DNA from: Novosphingobium sp. Fuku2-ISO-50
GTDB taxonomy: Bacteria; Pseudomonadota; Alphaproteobacteria; Sphingomonadales; Sphingomonadaceae
Assembly (NCBI RefSeq): GCF_001519055.1
Contig: NZ_KQ954286.1
Span: 124,001 to 188,000, forward strand
Direction of reading: 5' to 3'
DNA length: 64,000 nt
The translations under genes were made by a program, and so were the position numbers. Every line of letters begins with the position of its first letter. Position 1 is the first letter of the stretch. Under the pieces are notes generated by a model, which had not been told where the DNA came from, ran no database searches, and was given only the letters and a program-made list of their open reading frames with translations. Of the stretch, positions 34,335 through 41,396 are shown one piece after another.

Positions 34335-34562
34335 TCACTTCGCCAGAACGCGCAGGATGTCGCGATCTTCGCGCATGATCTGCTCAGCCAAGTCCATCTT
34401 GGCCGCGAAATCAGGATTACTTGCCGTGATGCGAATGCCGTCCGGGGTTTCCGACACGTAAAGCGTGTCCCCCACCCCCGCCCGCAGCTTTGCCAGCAGT
34501 TCCTTGGGCAGGACAACCCCCGCAGAATTGCCGATCTTGGTGATTTAGAGATTAGCGTTCAT
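34335..34562 (-). pseudogene. AbrB/MazE-type antitoxin gene with TAA at codon 6
   Basis: From ATG at 34562 the frame reads M-N-A-N-L-stop, then continues cleanly for 69 more codons as ITKIGNSAGVVLPKELLAKL, VGDTLYVSETPDGIRIT and a tail ending IMREDRDILRVLAK, stopping with TGA one base before doc. ITKIGNSAGVVLPKE is the SpoVT/AbrB swapped-hairpin DNA-binding signature and the C-terminal tail is the usual toxin-binding part. The stop is TAA at 34545-34547, where homologues often have a Lys (AAA), so one substitution explains it. No ATG, GTG or TTG lies soon after. A downstream CTG could restart a shortened protein keeping the toxin-binding tail. Confidence 0.82.
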
Positions 34563-34568
34563 ACGGAC

Positions 34569-34597
34569 GTTATAACAGCCTGAGGCGCATTGTTCAA
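34569..34597 (-). promoter_or_regulatory. Sigma-70-type promoter of the antitoxin-doc operon
   Basis: On the minus strand TTGAAC (34597-34592) and TATAAC (34574-34569) are separated by exactly 17 bases. The -10 box ends 6 bases before the antitoxin ATG, so transcription would start at or next to that ATG and the mRNA would be leaderless. No Shine-Dalgarno sequence is present. Confidence 0.65.
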
Positions 34598-34606
34598 TGC
34601 CGCCCT

Positions 34607-34636
34607 ATAGCATACGTTATCATAGCATACGTTATC
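34607..34636. repeat. Two tandem 15-bp units
   Basis: ATAGCATACGTTATC occurs twice without spacing (34607-34621 and 34622-34636), immediately before the ABC-F stop codon (34637-34639 on the complement) and 10 bases upstream of the antitoxin -35 box. The AT-rich units could bind a regulator of the toxin operon or be a replication-slippage duplication. Confidence 0.75.
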
Positions 34637-36514
34637 CTACCCCGCCGCCATCGCCGCATCATAGGCTTCGCTTGCCGCCATCCATGCTGCTTCGACCTCT
34701 TCCAGCTTTGATGCGGCAACGCCGCGTCGGCGCGACAATTCGCCCATCGCCAGCTTGGCCAGTTCGCCCGTGGCGCTCGACGGTTCGAACATCGCGCGAT
34801 CCAGCGCGTTGATTTCGGCCTGGAGCTTGGCGATCTGCGCTTCGGCGTCGATGACCTTCTTTTTCATGCTGCGGTGCTGTTCGCGCAATTGTGCGCTGGC
34901 CTTGCGGTCGGCCTTGGAGCCGGATTTGGCCTTTTCGCCCTCCGCCTTGGGCTGGTTGCGGCCCAGCACGAAATCGATGTATTCGCTCATCGCCCCGTCG
35001 AACGGGCGCGCGGTGCCTTCGTCAACCAAGACCAGTCGATCGGCGGTCAGTTCGACCATGTGCCGATCGTGGCTGATCAGGATCACCGCGCCCTTGTAGG
35101 TGTTGAGCGCCTGGACCAGCGCCTCGCGCGCATCGACGTCGAGGTGGTTGGTCGGTTCGTCGAGGATCAGCAAGTGCGGCGCGTCGCGCGTGACCAGAGC
35201 CAAGGCGAGCCGGGCACGTTCGCCACCCGACAGCGTGCGGATTTCGGCCATCGCGCGATGCCCGGAAAAGCCGAAACGGCCCAGTTGCCCGCGCACGGCC
35301 TGCGGGGTGGCATTGGGCATGGCGCGGGTCATGTGGACCAGCGGCGTCGCATCGCCCGCCAGTTCCTCGACCTGATACTGCGTGAAATAGCCGATCTTCA
35401 TCCGCCCGCTGGCCGTCATCGAGCCTTCCATTGCGGGCAATTGTGCGGCGAGCAGGCGCGCCAGCGTGGTCTTGCCGTTGCCGTTGCGGCCCAACAGCGC
35501 GATGCGGTCATCGGGATCGATCCGCAAGTTCAGCCGCCGCAGGATCGGCGTATCGCCATAGCCGACGCTCGCCAGATCGAGCGTGATCAGCGGCGGACGC
35601 AATTCGTCGGGATCGGGAAAGTCAAAGCTCAGCGAGGGATCTTCGCTCAGCGCCGCGATCGGCTGCATCCGCGCCAGCATCTTGGCCCGTGCCTGCGCCT
35701 GCCGCGCGGTCGAGGCGCGCGCACTGTTGCGGGCGATATAGTCGGACAGCTTGGCGCGCTGCGCTTCCTGGGCGGCGGCAAAGGAGGCGGCCTGTGCGGC
35801 ACGCTCGGCCCGCTGCCGCTCGAAATCGTCATAACCGCCGGGATAGAGCGTCAGCTTGCCGCCCTGCAGATGCAGGATATGATCGACCACGGTATTGAGC
35901 AGATCGCGTTCGTGGCTGATGATCAACAGCGTGGCAGGATAGGACTTGAGGAAGTTTTCCAGCCACAGCGTCGCTTCGAGATCGAGGTGGTTCGACGGTT
36001 CGTCGAGCAGCAGGACATCGGGCTCGGAAAACAACAGCGCGGCCAGCGCCACGCGCATTTTCCACCCGCCCGAAAACGAATCGAGCGGCATGCCTTGCGC
36101 CGCCTCGTCAAACCCGAGGCCCGACAGGATGCGCGCGGCCCGCGCCGGGGCGGCATAGGCATCGATCGCGATCAGCCGATCATGAATATCGCCCAGGCGA
36201 TGCGCATCGGTTTCGGTTTCGGAATCGGCCAGCAATTGCGTGCGTTCGGCATCGGCGGCCAGCACGGTTTCAAACGGCGTCGCGTCGCCGTTGGGCGCTT
36301 CTTGCGCGATATAGCCGAGCCGACAGCCGCGCGGCATGTCGATCGATCCGCCATCGGGCTCAAGCTCGCCGATCAGCGTCTTGACCAGCGTCGATTTGCC
36401 CGCGCCATTGCGGCCGACGAGCCCGACTTTGCCGCGCGGCGGGATCATCGCGCTGGCATCGGAAATGATATCGCGCCCGCCAAGGCGCACGGTAAGGCCG
36501 GATATGGTCAACAT
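34637..36514 (-). CDS. ABC-F family ATPase (YheS/Uup-like)
   Basis: A 625-residue soluble protein with two ABC domains and no membrane segment: Walker A GRNGAGKST (about residues 37-45) with signature DSFSGGWKMRVALAALL, then a linker, then Walker A GRNGNGKTT (about 343) with signature LSGGERARLALALV and Walker B LLILDEPTNHLD. The C-terminal coiled coil (KADRKASAQLREQHRSMKKK and following helices) is typical. ABC-F proteins act on ribosomes to resolve stalled translation or protect from antibiotics. The start MLTISGLTVRLGGR at 36514 was chosen over 36550. Confidence 0.92.
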   Translation of the reverse strand: MLTISGLTVRLGGRDIISDASAMIPPRGKVGLVGRNGAGKSTLVKTLIGELEPDGGSIDMPRGCRLGYIAQEAPNGDATPFETVLAADAERTQLLADSETETDAHRLGDIHDRLIAIDAYAAPARAARILSGLGFDEAAQGMPLDSFSGGWKMRVALAALLFSEPDVLLLDEPSNHLDLEATLWLENFLKSYPATLLIISHERDLLNTVVDHILHLQGGKLTLYPGGYDDFERQRAERAAQAASFAAAQEAQRAKLSDYIARNSARASTARQAQARAKMLARMQPIAALSEDPSLSFDFPDPDELRPPLITLDLASVGYGDTPILRRLNLRIDPDDRIALLGRNGNGKTTLARLLAAQLPAMEGSMTASGRMKIGYFTQYQVEELAGDATPLVHMTRAMPNATPQAVRGQLGRFGFSGHRAMAEIRTLSGGERARLALALVTRDAPHLLILDEPTNHLDVDAREALVQALNTYKGAVILISHDRHMVELTADRLVLVDEGTARPFDGAMSEYIDFVLGRNQPKAEGEKAKSGSKADRKASAQLREQHRSMKKKVIDAEAQIAKLQAEINALDRAMFEPSSATGELAKLAMGELSRRRGVAASKLEEVEAAWMAASEAYDAAMAAG

Positions 36515-36647
36515 GGTGGGGCGCCTAGCAGGCTTCCCGGCGATTCCCAAACCCTTGCAATGCGCCCGCCCCTACCAAATGACTTGACGGCGCACGCATA
36601 AATGCAATGCTTTTGGCGATCCCGTTCCAGAAATACGAGCAACCCTC

Positions 36648-37580
36648 ATGCCCGCCTTTTCGCGTTTCCTGCGCTATTTCGTTGTCGTTGGTCGGCTCGG
36701 CTCGATCCGCCGCGCGGCGGAAGAGCTGAATGTTTCGGCTTCGGCGATCGATCGGCAGATTTTGAATGCCGAGGCAGAGCTGGGCATGCCGCTGTTCGAG
36801 CGGCTTTCGACCGGGCTCCGCCTGACGGCAGCGGGCGAAGTCCTGATGGCGGCGGGCGGGCGCTGGCAAAAGCATTTGACCGATGTGCTGGCCCAGATCG
36901 AGGATTTGCGCGGATTGAAGCGCGGGCATGTCGAAATCGCGGTGATCGACGCGCTGGCCAAAGGGCATATTCCGACGCTGATCCATGCGATTCAAACCCG
37001 CTATCCGGGGATAACGGTCGGCATCAGGGTTCAGGGCAACGATGTCGTGCGGCGCCTGGTGGCCGATGGCGAAGTCGATCTTGGCGTGATGTTCGAGCCG
37101 CATTCCTATCGCGACCTGACCGTGCGGGCCTTTGTCGATGTCGTGCTGGGGCTCGTCACGCCGCCCGGTCATCCCGCAGGGCGCAGCCCGGAGGCGCGCT
37201 TTTCGACTTGCTCCGGGCTGCCGGTCATCGTGCCTTCGCGTCCGCTTGCAGTCAGCCAGCAGATCGAAGTGCTCGAAGCGACCAGCGGCATCGCGCTCGA
37301 CCGGCGCGCGACGTCGGACAACATTCAGATGATCGTCTCGCTGGTTCTGCAAGGCGCGGGGATCGGCGTGCTGACCTCGCTCGATGTCGCGACCGAAGTG
37401 CAACGCGGGCTATTGTCCTTCACACGCCTGACCGACCCCGTTCTGCGCCCGATGACGCTGGCGCTGTGTACCGCGACAGCGCGCACGCCTTCGCACGCGG
37501 CGGGGATCGTGCTGGGCGAGCTTGAAGCCGAATTTGCGCGATTGGGCTATCCGGCCTCGCACATCGCGCCCGTTACATAA
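36648..37580 (+). CDS. LysR-family transcriptional regulator
   Basis: A 310-residue LysR protein: HTH at residues 4-62 (FLRYFVVVGRLGSIRRAAEELNVSASAIDRQILNAEAELGMPLFERL) followed by a periplasmic-binding-like effector domain (GHVEIAVIDALAKGHIPTLI; LDRRATSDNIQMIVSLVLQGAGIGVLT). The HTH has the typical AAxxLxxSxSAxxRQIxxxExxLG pattern. Its TAA stop abuts the converging adenine deaminase stop with no base between. Control of the neighbouring purine operon is possible but not shown, as it is convergent rather than divergent. Confidence 0.9.
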   Translation: MPAFSRFLRYFVVVGRLGSIRRAAEELNVSASAIDRQILNAEAELGMPLFERLSTGLRLTAAGEVLMAAGGRWQKHLTDVLAQIEDLRGLKRGHVEIAVIDALAKGHIPTLIHAIQTRYPGITVGIRVQGNDVVRRLVADGEVDLGVMFEPHSYRDLTVRAFVDVVLGLVTPPGHPAGRSPEARFSTCSGLPVIVPSRPLAVSQQIEVLEATSGIALDRRATSDNIQMIVSLVLQGAGIGVLTSLDVATEVQRGLLSFTRLTDPVLRPMTLALCTATARTPSHAAGIVLGELEAEFARLGYPASHIAPVT

Positions 37581-38594
37581 TCAAGCCGCGTCGACGAACG
37601 CATCGAGCCGCGCACAAAGCGCCGCGATCGCCTCGCCCGGCAGGAACGATCCGGTCAGGCTGTTGCGCGCCGCCTGCGCCAGATCGCCACGCGACAGACC
37701 GCGCGCTTTGGCCACCGCGCGATAATTGTCCGCAACATAGCCGCCGAAATAAGCCGGATCGTCGGAATTGATCGTCGCCCTGAGCCCAGCCTTGAGCATG
37801 CGGTCGATCGGATGCTGATCGAGGCTGTCGACCACGCACAGCTTCAGATTGGACAGCGGGCACACCGTCAGAGTCATGCCCAGATCGACCAGTCGACGCA
37901 CCAGCGCCTCGTCCTCCAGGGCGCGGTTGCCATGATCGATGCGATCGACATGCAGCGCATCGAGCGCGCCGGTGACATAAGCGGGCGGCCCTTCTTCGCC
38001 TGCATGGGCGACGCATTTCAGACCGCGTTCGCGCGCGGCGGCAAAGACGCGGGCAAACTTTTCGGGCGGATGGCCCAGTTCGGAGGAATCGAGCCCGACC
38101 GCCGCGATCCGGTCGAGCCACGGCCCGGCCTCTTCCAGCGTGGCAAAGGCATCGGCCTCGCTCAGATGGCGCAGAAAACTCATGATCAGGCAGGCGGTCA
38201 GCCCATGGCGCGCCTGGGCCTCGGCGATCGCCGACAACAGCCCTTCGATCACTTCGGAAAACGGCACGCCGCGCGCGGTATGCGTCTGCGGGTCGAACAT
38301 GATCTCGGCATGGACCACGCCATCGGCGGCGGCGCGGTCGAAATAGGCCATCGCCAGATCGTGAAAATCCTGCCGCGTCAGCAGCACAGCCGCCCCGGCA
38401 TAATAGATGTCGAGAAAATCCTGAAGATTGGAAAAGGCATAAGCGGCGCGCACCGCTTCGACATCGGCATAGGGCAGCGCGATGCCGTTGCGCCGGGCCA
38501 GCGCAAACATCAGCTCGGGCTCCAGGCTGCCTTCGATATGGAGATGCAGCTCTGCCTTGGGCAGGCCGGTGATGAAAGCGTCAAGATCGGTCAT
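37581..38594 (-). CDS. Adenine deaminase (adenosine deaminase family)
   Basis: A 337-residue zinc amidohydrolase: metal-binding KAELHLHIEGS with H17 and H19, HAGEEGP with the catalytic Glu, and NSDDPAYFGGYVADNY with the metal Asp. The LRHLSEADAFATLEEAGP and DSSELGHPPEKF segments and the early block EGSLEPELMFALARRN with FLDIYYAGAAVLL match the fungal/bacterial adenine deaminase (Aah1-like) branch rather than classic adenosine deaminase, so adenine to hypoxanthine is the likely reaction. It overlaps guaD by four bases (ATGA), as third gene of a purine operon. Confidence 0.88.
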   Translation of the reverse strand: MTDLDAFITGLPKAELHLHIEGSLEPELMFALARRNGIALPYADVEAVRAAYAFSNLQDFLDIYYAGAAVLLTRQDFHDLAMAYFDRAAADGVVHAEIMFDPQTHTARGVPFSEVIEGLLSAIAEAQARHGLTACLIMSFLRHLSEADAFATLEEAGPWLDRIAAVGLDSSELGHPPEKFARVFAAARERGLKCVAHAGEEGPPAYVTGALDALHVDRIDHGNRALEDEALVRRLVDLGMTLTVCPLSNLKLCVVDSLDQHPIDRMLKAGLRATINSDDPAYFGGYVADNYRAVAKARGLSRGDLAQAARNSLTGSFLPGEAIAALCARLDAFVDAA

Positions 38595-39907
38595 GGACCC
38601 GGCTCCGAAAAAGGATGGAAACGCGCGGTGTCGCGATCCCAGGCGCAGCGGCCCATGACATACGTCCGTGACACCGCGCGGTCATCGCCCAGCACTTGCA
38701 GCGCAAACAGCGTCTCGGCAAGCGCCGCGCCGCGCGTGCGCCGCGCGAGCAGCGGCGTTGCGGCGGGATCGAGCAGAACGAAATCGGCCTCTTGCCCCTC
38801 GCCCAGTGCGCCGACCCGGTCTTCGACATGCAGCAGCGCCGCGCCCGCTGCGGTTGCCAGCCACAGCGCGCGAAACGGATCGAGCCGGTGCCCGCGCGCA
38901 AGCCCCGCCTGATAGGCAAGCCCCGCCGTATGGAGCAGCGAAAACGTCGTGCCCGCGCCGACATCGCTGCCCAGCCCCAACCGCACGCCAAATTCCGCCG
39001 CCTGGGTGAAATCAAACATCCCCGAGCCCAGAAACAGGTTTGAGGACGGACACACCGCGATCCCCGCCCCGCTTTCGGCCAGCCGCGCGCATTCATGCCC
39101 CGACAGATGAATCCCGTGGGCAAAGACCGAGCGCGCGCCGACCAGCCCAAAGCGGTCATAGACATCGAGATAATCGCGCGCATCGGTAAACCGCGCGCGG
39201 ACTTGCGCACATTCGCGGGTGTTTTCCGACAAATGCGTGTGCAACAGGACATCGCGGTGGCGCGCCAGCAGATCGCCCGCCATCGCCAGTTGGTCATCCG
39301 ACGACGTCAGCGCAAAACGCGGCGTGATCGCATAGCCCAGCCGCCCGCGCCCACGCCATTTCGCGATCAGCGCCTCGGTTTCGGCGCGCGCGGTTTCGAC
39401 AGTATCGCACAGCCCCGGCGGCCCCCAATCCATCAGCACTTTGCCACCGACGAGGCGCATCGCCCGCGCCATCGCCGCTTCGAACAGGGCATCGACCGAA
39501 TGGGCATGGACAGTGGGAAAGACCAGCGCGCTGGTCGTGCCGTTGCGCAAGAGCTCGTCACAGAACACCCCCGCCACAGCGCGCGCATGGGCCGGATCGG
39601 CAAAGGCCCGCTCGGCGGGAAAGATATGCCGTTCGAGCCAGTCGAGCAGTTGTTCGCCGTGCGCCGCCATGCTGTCCATCTGCGGGTAATGGACGTGGCA
39701 ATCGACAAAGCCGGGCACGATCAGCCCGTCGAGCCGTTCGACCGGCACATCGGCAAACCGCTCCGCCAGATCGGCAAACGGCCCGCGCGCGACGACGATC
39801 CCGTCTTCGACCACCAGCAGGCCATCGGCCTCGTGACGGACGGCGGCGGGATCGAGCGCCGGATCGTGCGACACCGACAGGATTGCGCCGCGCCAGGCTC
39901 TTGTCAT
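38591..39907 (-). CDS. guaD: Guanine deaminase
   Basis: A 438-residue amidohydrolase converting guanine to xanthine. Zinc ligands and motifs are visible: PGFVDCHVHYPQMDSMAAHG (about 65-84), LLHTHLSENTREC, VFAHGIHLSGHECARL and LGLGSDVGAGTTFSLLHT. The CHVHYPQ and SDVGAGTTFS motifs are diagnostic for GuaD. Length is normal. It lies 7 bases after the exported nucleosidase and overlaps the adenine deaminase gene, giving a base-salvage operon. Confidence 0.94.
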   Translation of the reverse strand: MTRAWRGAILSVSHDPALDPAAVRHEADGLLVVEDGIVVARGPFADLAERFADVPVERLDGLIVPGFVDCHVHYPQMDSMAAHGEQLLDWLERHIFPAERAFADPAHARAVAGVFCDELLRNGTTSALVFPTVHAHSVDALFEAAMARAMRLVGGKVLMDWGPPGLCDTVETARAETEALIAKWRGRGRLGYAITPRFALTSSDDQLAMAGDLLARHRDVLLHTHLSENTRECAQVRARFTDARDYLDVYDRFGLVGARSVFAHGIHLSGHECARLAESGAGIAVCPSSNLFLGSGMFDFTQAAEFGVRLGLGSDVGAGTTFSLLHTAGLAYQAGLARGHRLDPFRALWLATAAGAALLHVEDRVGALGEGQEADFVLLDPAATPLLARRTRGAALAETLFALQVLGDDRAVSRTYVMGRCAWDRDTARFHPFSEPGP

Positions 39908-39913
39908 GTCGGT

Positions 39914-40846
39914 TCAGTTCGGCAGCGCGGCAAGATAGGCGCGCACCACTTTGGCAGAATTGGCCGAGGCAAGCTGCATGAACGTATCCATGCGATTGGC
40001 ATCGGCATCGCCCCCGGCAAGGTCCGACAGGCTGCGAAACACGATCCCCGGCACGTCATTGGCATAAGCGACCTGGATCACCGCCGCGCTTTCCATGTCG
40101 AGCACGCGCGCATGCCAGGCAGTATGGAGATAATCGCGAAATTCGGCGTTGTCGGCGTAAATCCCCGCCGTAACCCCCGTACCGCCGACGATGACCCTGG
40201 GCGCACGCGGCAGGCATTGCCGTTGCCCGCCGATATCGACACAGGCCGACAGCGCCAGCCCCGGCACGACCTTGCGCGCCAAAGCGATCAGCGCAGGATC
40301 GGCCGGAATGGTAAAGAACCGCTGCGGCGCGCGATCGGCGCGCGCCACGGTCGTCCCGCGCGGATAGATGAAACGCCAGTTGGGCGGCGCCTCGCCAAAG
40401 CTTTCGGGCGGACGCCAGCCTTGCGGCGTTTCGCGCGCAAACGAGGCTTCGAGATATTGTCCCCAGTCTTCGGGCACGATCACATCGCCGATCGCCAACG
40501 CCGGATCGACCCCGCCGGCAATCCCCGAAAACACGATCCGCCGCACGGCAAAGCGATCGAGCACCAATTGCGTGGTCATCGCCGCGTTGACCACGCTGAC
40601 CCCGCTTTTCATCAGCACCACCGGCTTTCCTTCGAGCGTGCCGGTGACGAATGTCATGCCGTTGATCGCAAAGCTGTGCGGCTGGACCACCGCCCCTTCG
40701 AGCGCGGCATATTCGGGGCCGAATGCGGTCATCACCACGGTACGCGGCGTACCATCGATCTTTTGCGCAAAGGCCGCCCCCGGCAGGACCATAAGACCCA
40801 GCAGGATCAGCACAATCGGACGAAGCATGGTGGTGCAAAAGGCCAT
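39914..40846 (-). CDS. Exported MTA/SAH-nucleosidase-like purine nucleosidase
   Basis: A 310-residue PNP/UDP-family protein with an N-terminal signal peptide (MLRPIVLILLGLMVLPGAAFAQ, cleavage after AFAQ). Catalytic features of 5'-methylthioadenosine/S-adenosylhomocysteine nucleosidases are visible: AFGPEYAAL, IVFSGIAGGVDPALAIGDVIVP, VLDMESAAV with the ribose-binding Met-Glu, and FRSLSDLAGGDA with the catalytic Asp. Cytosolic MTAN lacks a signal peptide, so this is a periplasmic variant. The start at 40846 has AGGCGG upstream; ATG 40828 is possible, while the frame to 41107 is improbable. It heads the operon with guaD and adenine deaminase. Confidence 0.82.
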   Translation of the reverse strand: MAFCTTMLRPIVLILLGLMVLPGAAFAQKIDGTPRTVVMTAFGPEYAALEGAVVQPHSFAINGMTFVTGTLEGKPVVLMKSGVSVVNAAMTTQLVLDRFAVRRIVFSGIAGGVDPALAIGDVIVPEDWGQYLEASFARETPQGWRPPESFGEAPPNWRFIYPRGTTVARADRAPQRFFTIPADPALIALARKVVPGLALSACVDIGGQRQCLPRAPRVIVGGTGVTAGIYADNAEFRDYLHTAWHARVLDMESAAVIQVAYANDVPGIVFRSLSDLAGGDADANRMDTFMQLASANSAKVVRAYLAALPN

Positions 40847-41169
40847 CGCGATACCGCCTGCATCGGCAGGGATCGTCCGGTCAAGCGGCAAAAGGCCAGC
40901 CATGCGCTTCATCAAGTGCCCGAATTTGGCCCGGCGTGGGATCGTGGTGTCCATAAGCCTCGCACCATGCCCGCTCGGCCTCGCGCGATCCACCACAATG
41001 AAGCGCACGGACGTTTGCGAAAATGCGCGCACCGGCATGATGTCTTTATGGCTTCTTAATGCCCCGCCCCCGCTTCGCCGTGGAACCTTAACGGGCACTC
41101 GGAACAAAGGGCACGGTGTGGATCAGTTTCAAAACTGACCCGATTGCGCATGAAAAGGAACCCGTTATC
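40847..41169. promoter_or_regulatory. Divergent control region of the nucleosidase and kdp operons
   Basis: No gene is supported in these 323 bases. An AT-rich patch near 41038-41062 (GTCTTTATGGCTTCTTAATG) and a tight palindrome TCAGTTT-CA-AAACTGA at 41123-41138 stand out. The palindrome lies about 32 bases before the small peptide gene heading the kdp run and could be a KdpE or repressor site. I cannot match it to the E. coli KdpE box. Confidence 0.45.
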
Positions 41170-41196
41170 GTGTCCGACCCCGTTATCGCGTCCGAC
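41161..41196 (+). repeat. 18-bp in-frame tandem duplication at the start of the kdp leader peptide
   Basis: CCCGTTATCGTGTCCGAC (41161-41178) is followed directly by CCCGTTATCGCGTCCGAC (41179-41196), differing at one base. In the copy that comes first GTG serves as the start codon; in the second it is GCG (Ala). The duplication therefore creates or moves the start. Confidence 0.75.
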
Positions 41197-41271
41197 ATTG
41201 CCTGGCTGACCGCACTTGTCGGCCTGACGCTGCTCTCAATCGGTTTCATGCGTCTGTGCGACGCCTCGTGA
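41170..41271 (+). CDS. Small single-span membrane peptide preceding kdpF (33 aa)
   Basis: GTG at 41170 opens a 33-residue frame: a short polar N-terminus, a hydrophobic helix (IAWLTALVGLTLLSIGFM) and a C-terminal RLCDAS. AGGAA lies about 10 bases upstream. It sits 16 bases before kdpF and co-directional with it, so it is probably co-transcribed. Small peptides with an arginine/cysteine-rich end upstream of kdpF occur in other proteobacterial kdp operons as I recall; their role is unknown. It could be a further stabilising subunit like KdpF. Confidence 0.6.
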   Translation: MSDPVIASDIAWLTALVGLTLLSIGFMRLCDAS

Positions 41272-41287
41272 CAGGAGCGCTTCGATC

Positions 41288-41377
41288 ATGACCCCTTCCC
41301 TCGTGCTTGCCGGCCTGACTGCGCTCGGCCTGCTTGGTTATCTCGTCGCCGTGCTGATGCGGCCCGAAAAGTTCTGA
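41288..41377 (+). CDS. kdpF: K+-transporting ATPase KdpF subunit
   Basis: A 29-residue single-span peptide, hydrophobic helix [20 protein letters not shown] followed by the conserved RPEKF end (LxxPExF is the KdpF signature). KdpF binds between KdpA and KdpB and stabilises the complex. It is 19 bases before kdpA with GAGCG upstream of the ATG at 41288. Confidence 0.92.
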   Translation: MTPSLVLAGLTALGLLGYLVAVLMRPEKF

Positions 41378-41396
41378 CCGAAAGGAATCTGTTGCG

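Noticed and set aside
33920..34516. The 198-codon version of the Doc protein
   Set aside because: Its first 61 residues are an out-of-frame reading of the antitoxin gene (Cys/Arg/Trp-rich); the real start is one base after the antitoxin stop.
39914..41107. The 397-codon full frame of the nucleosidase
   Set aside because: The extra 87 N-terminal residues are arginine-rich, lie before a perfect signal peptide and have no ribosome-binding site; the start at 40846 explains the protein better.
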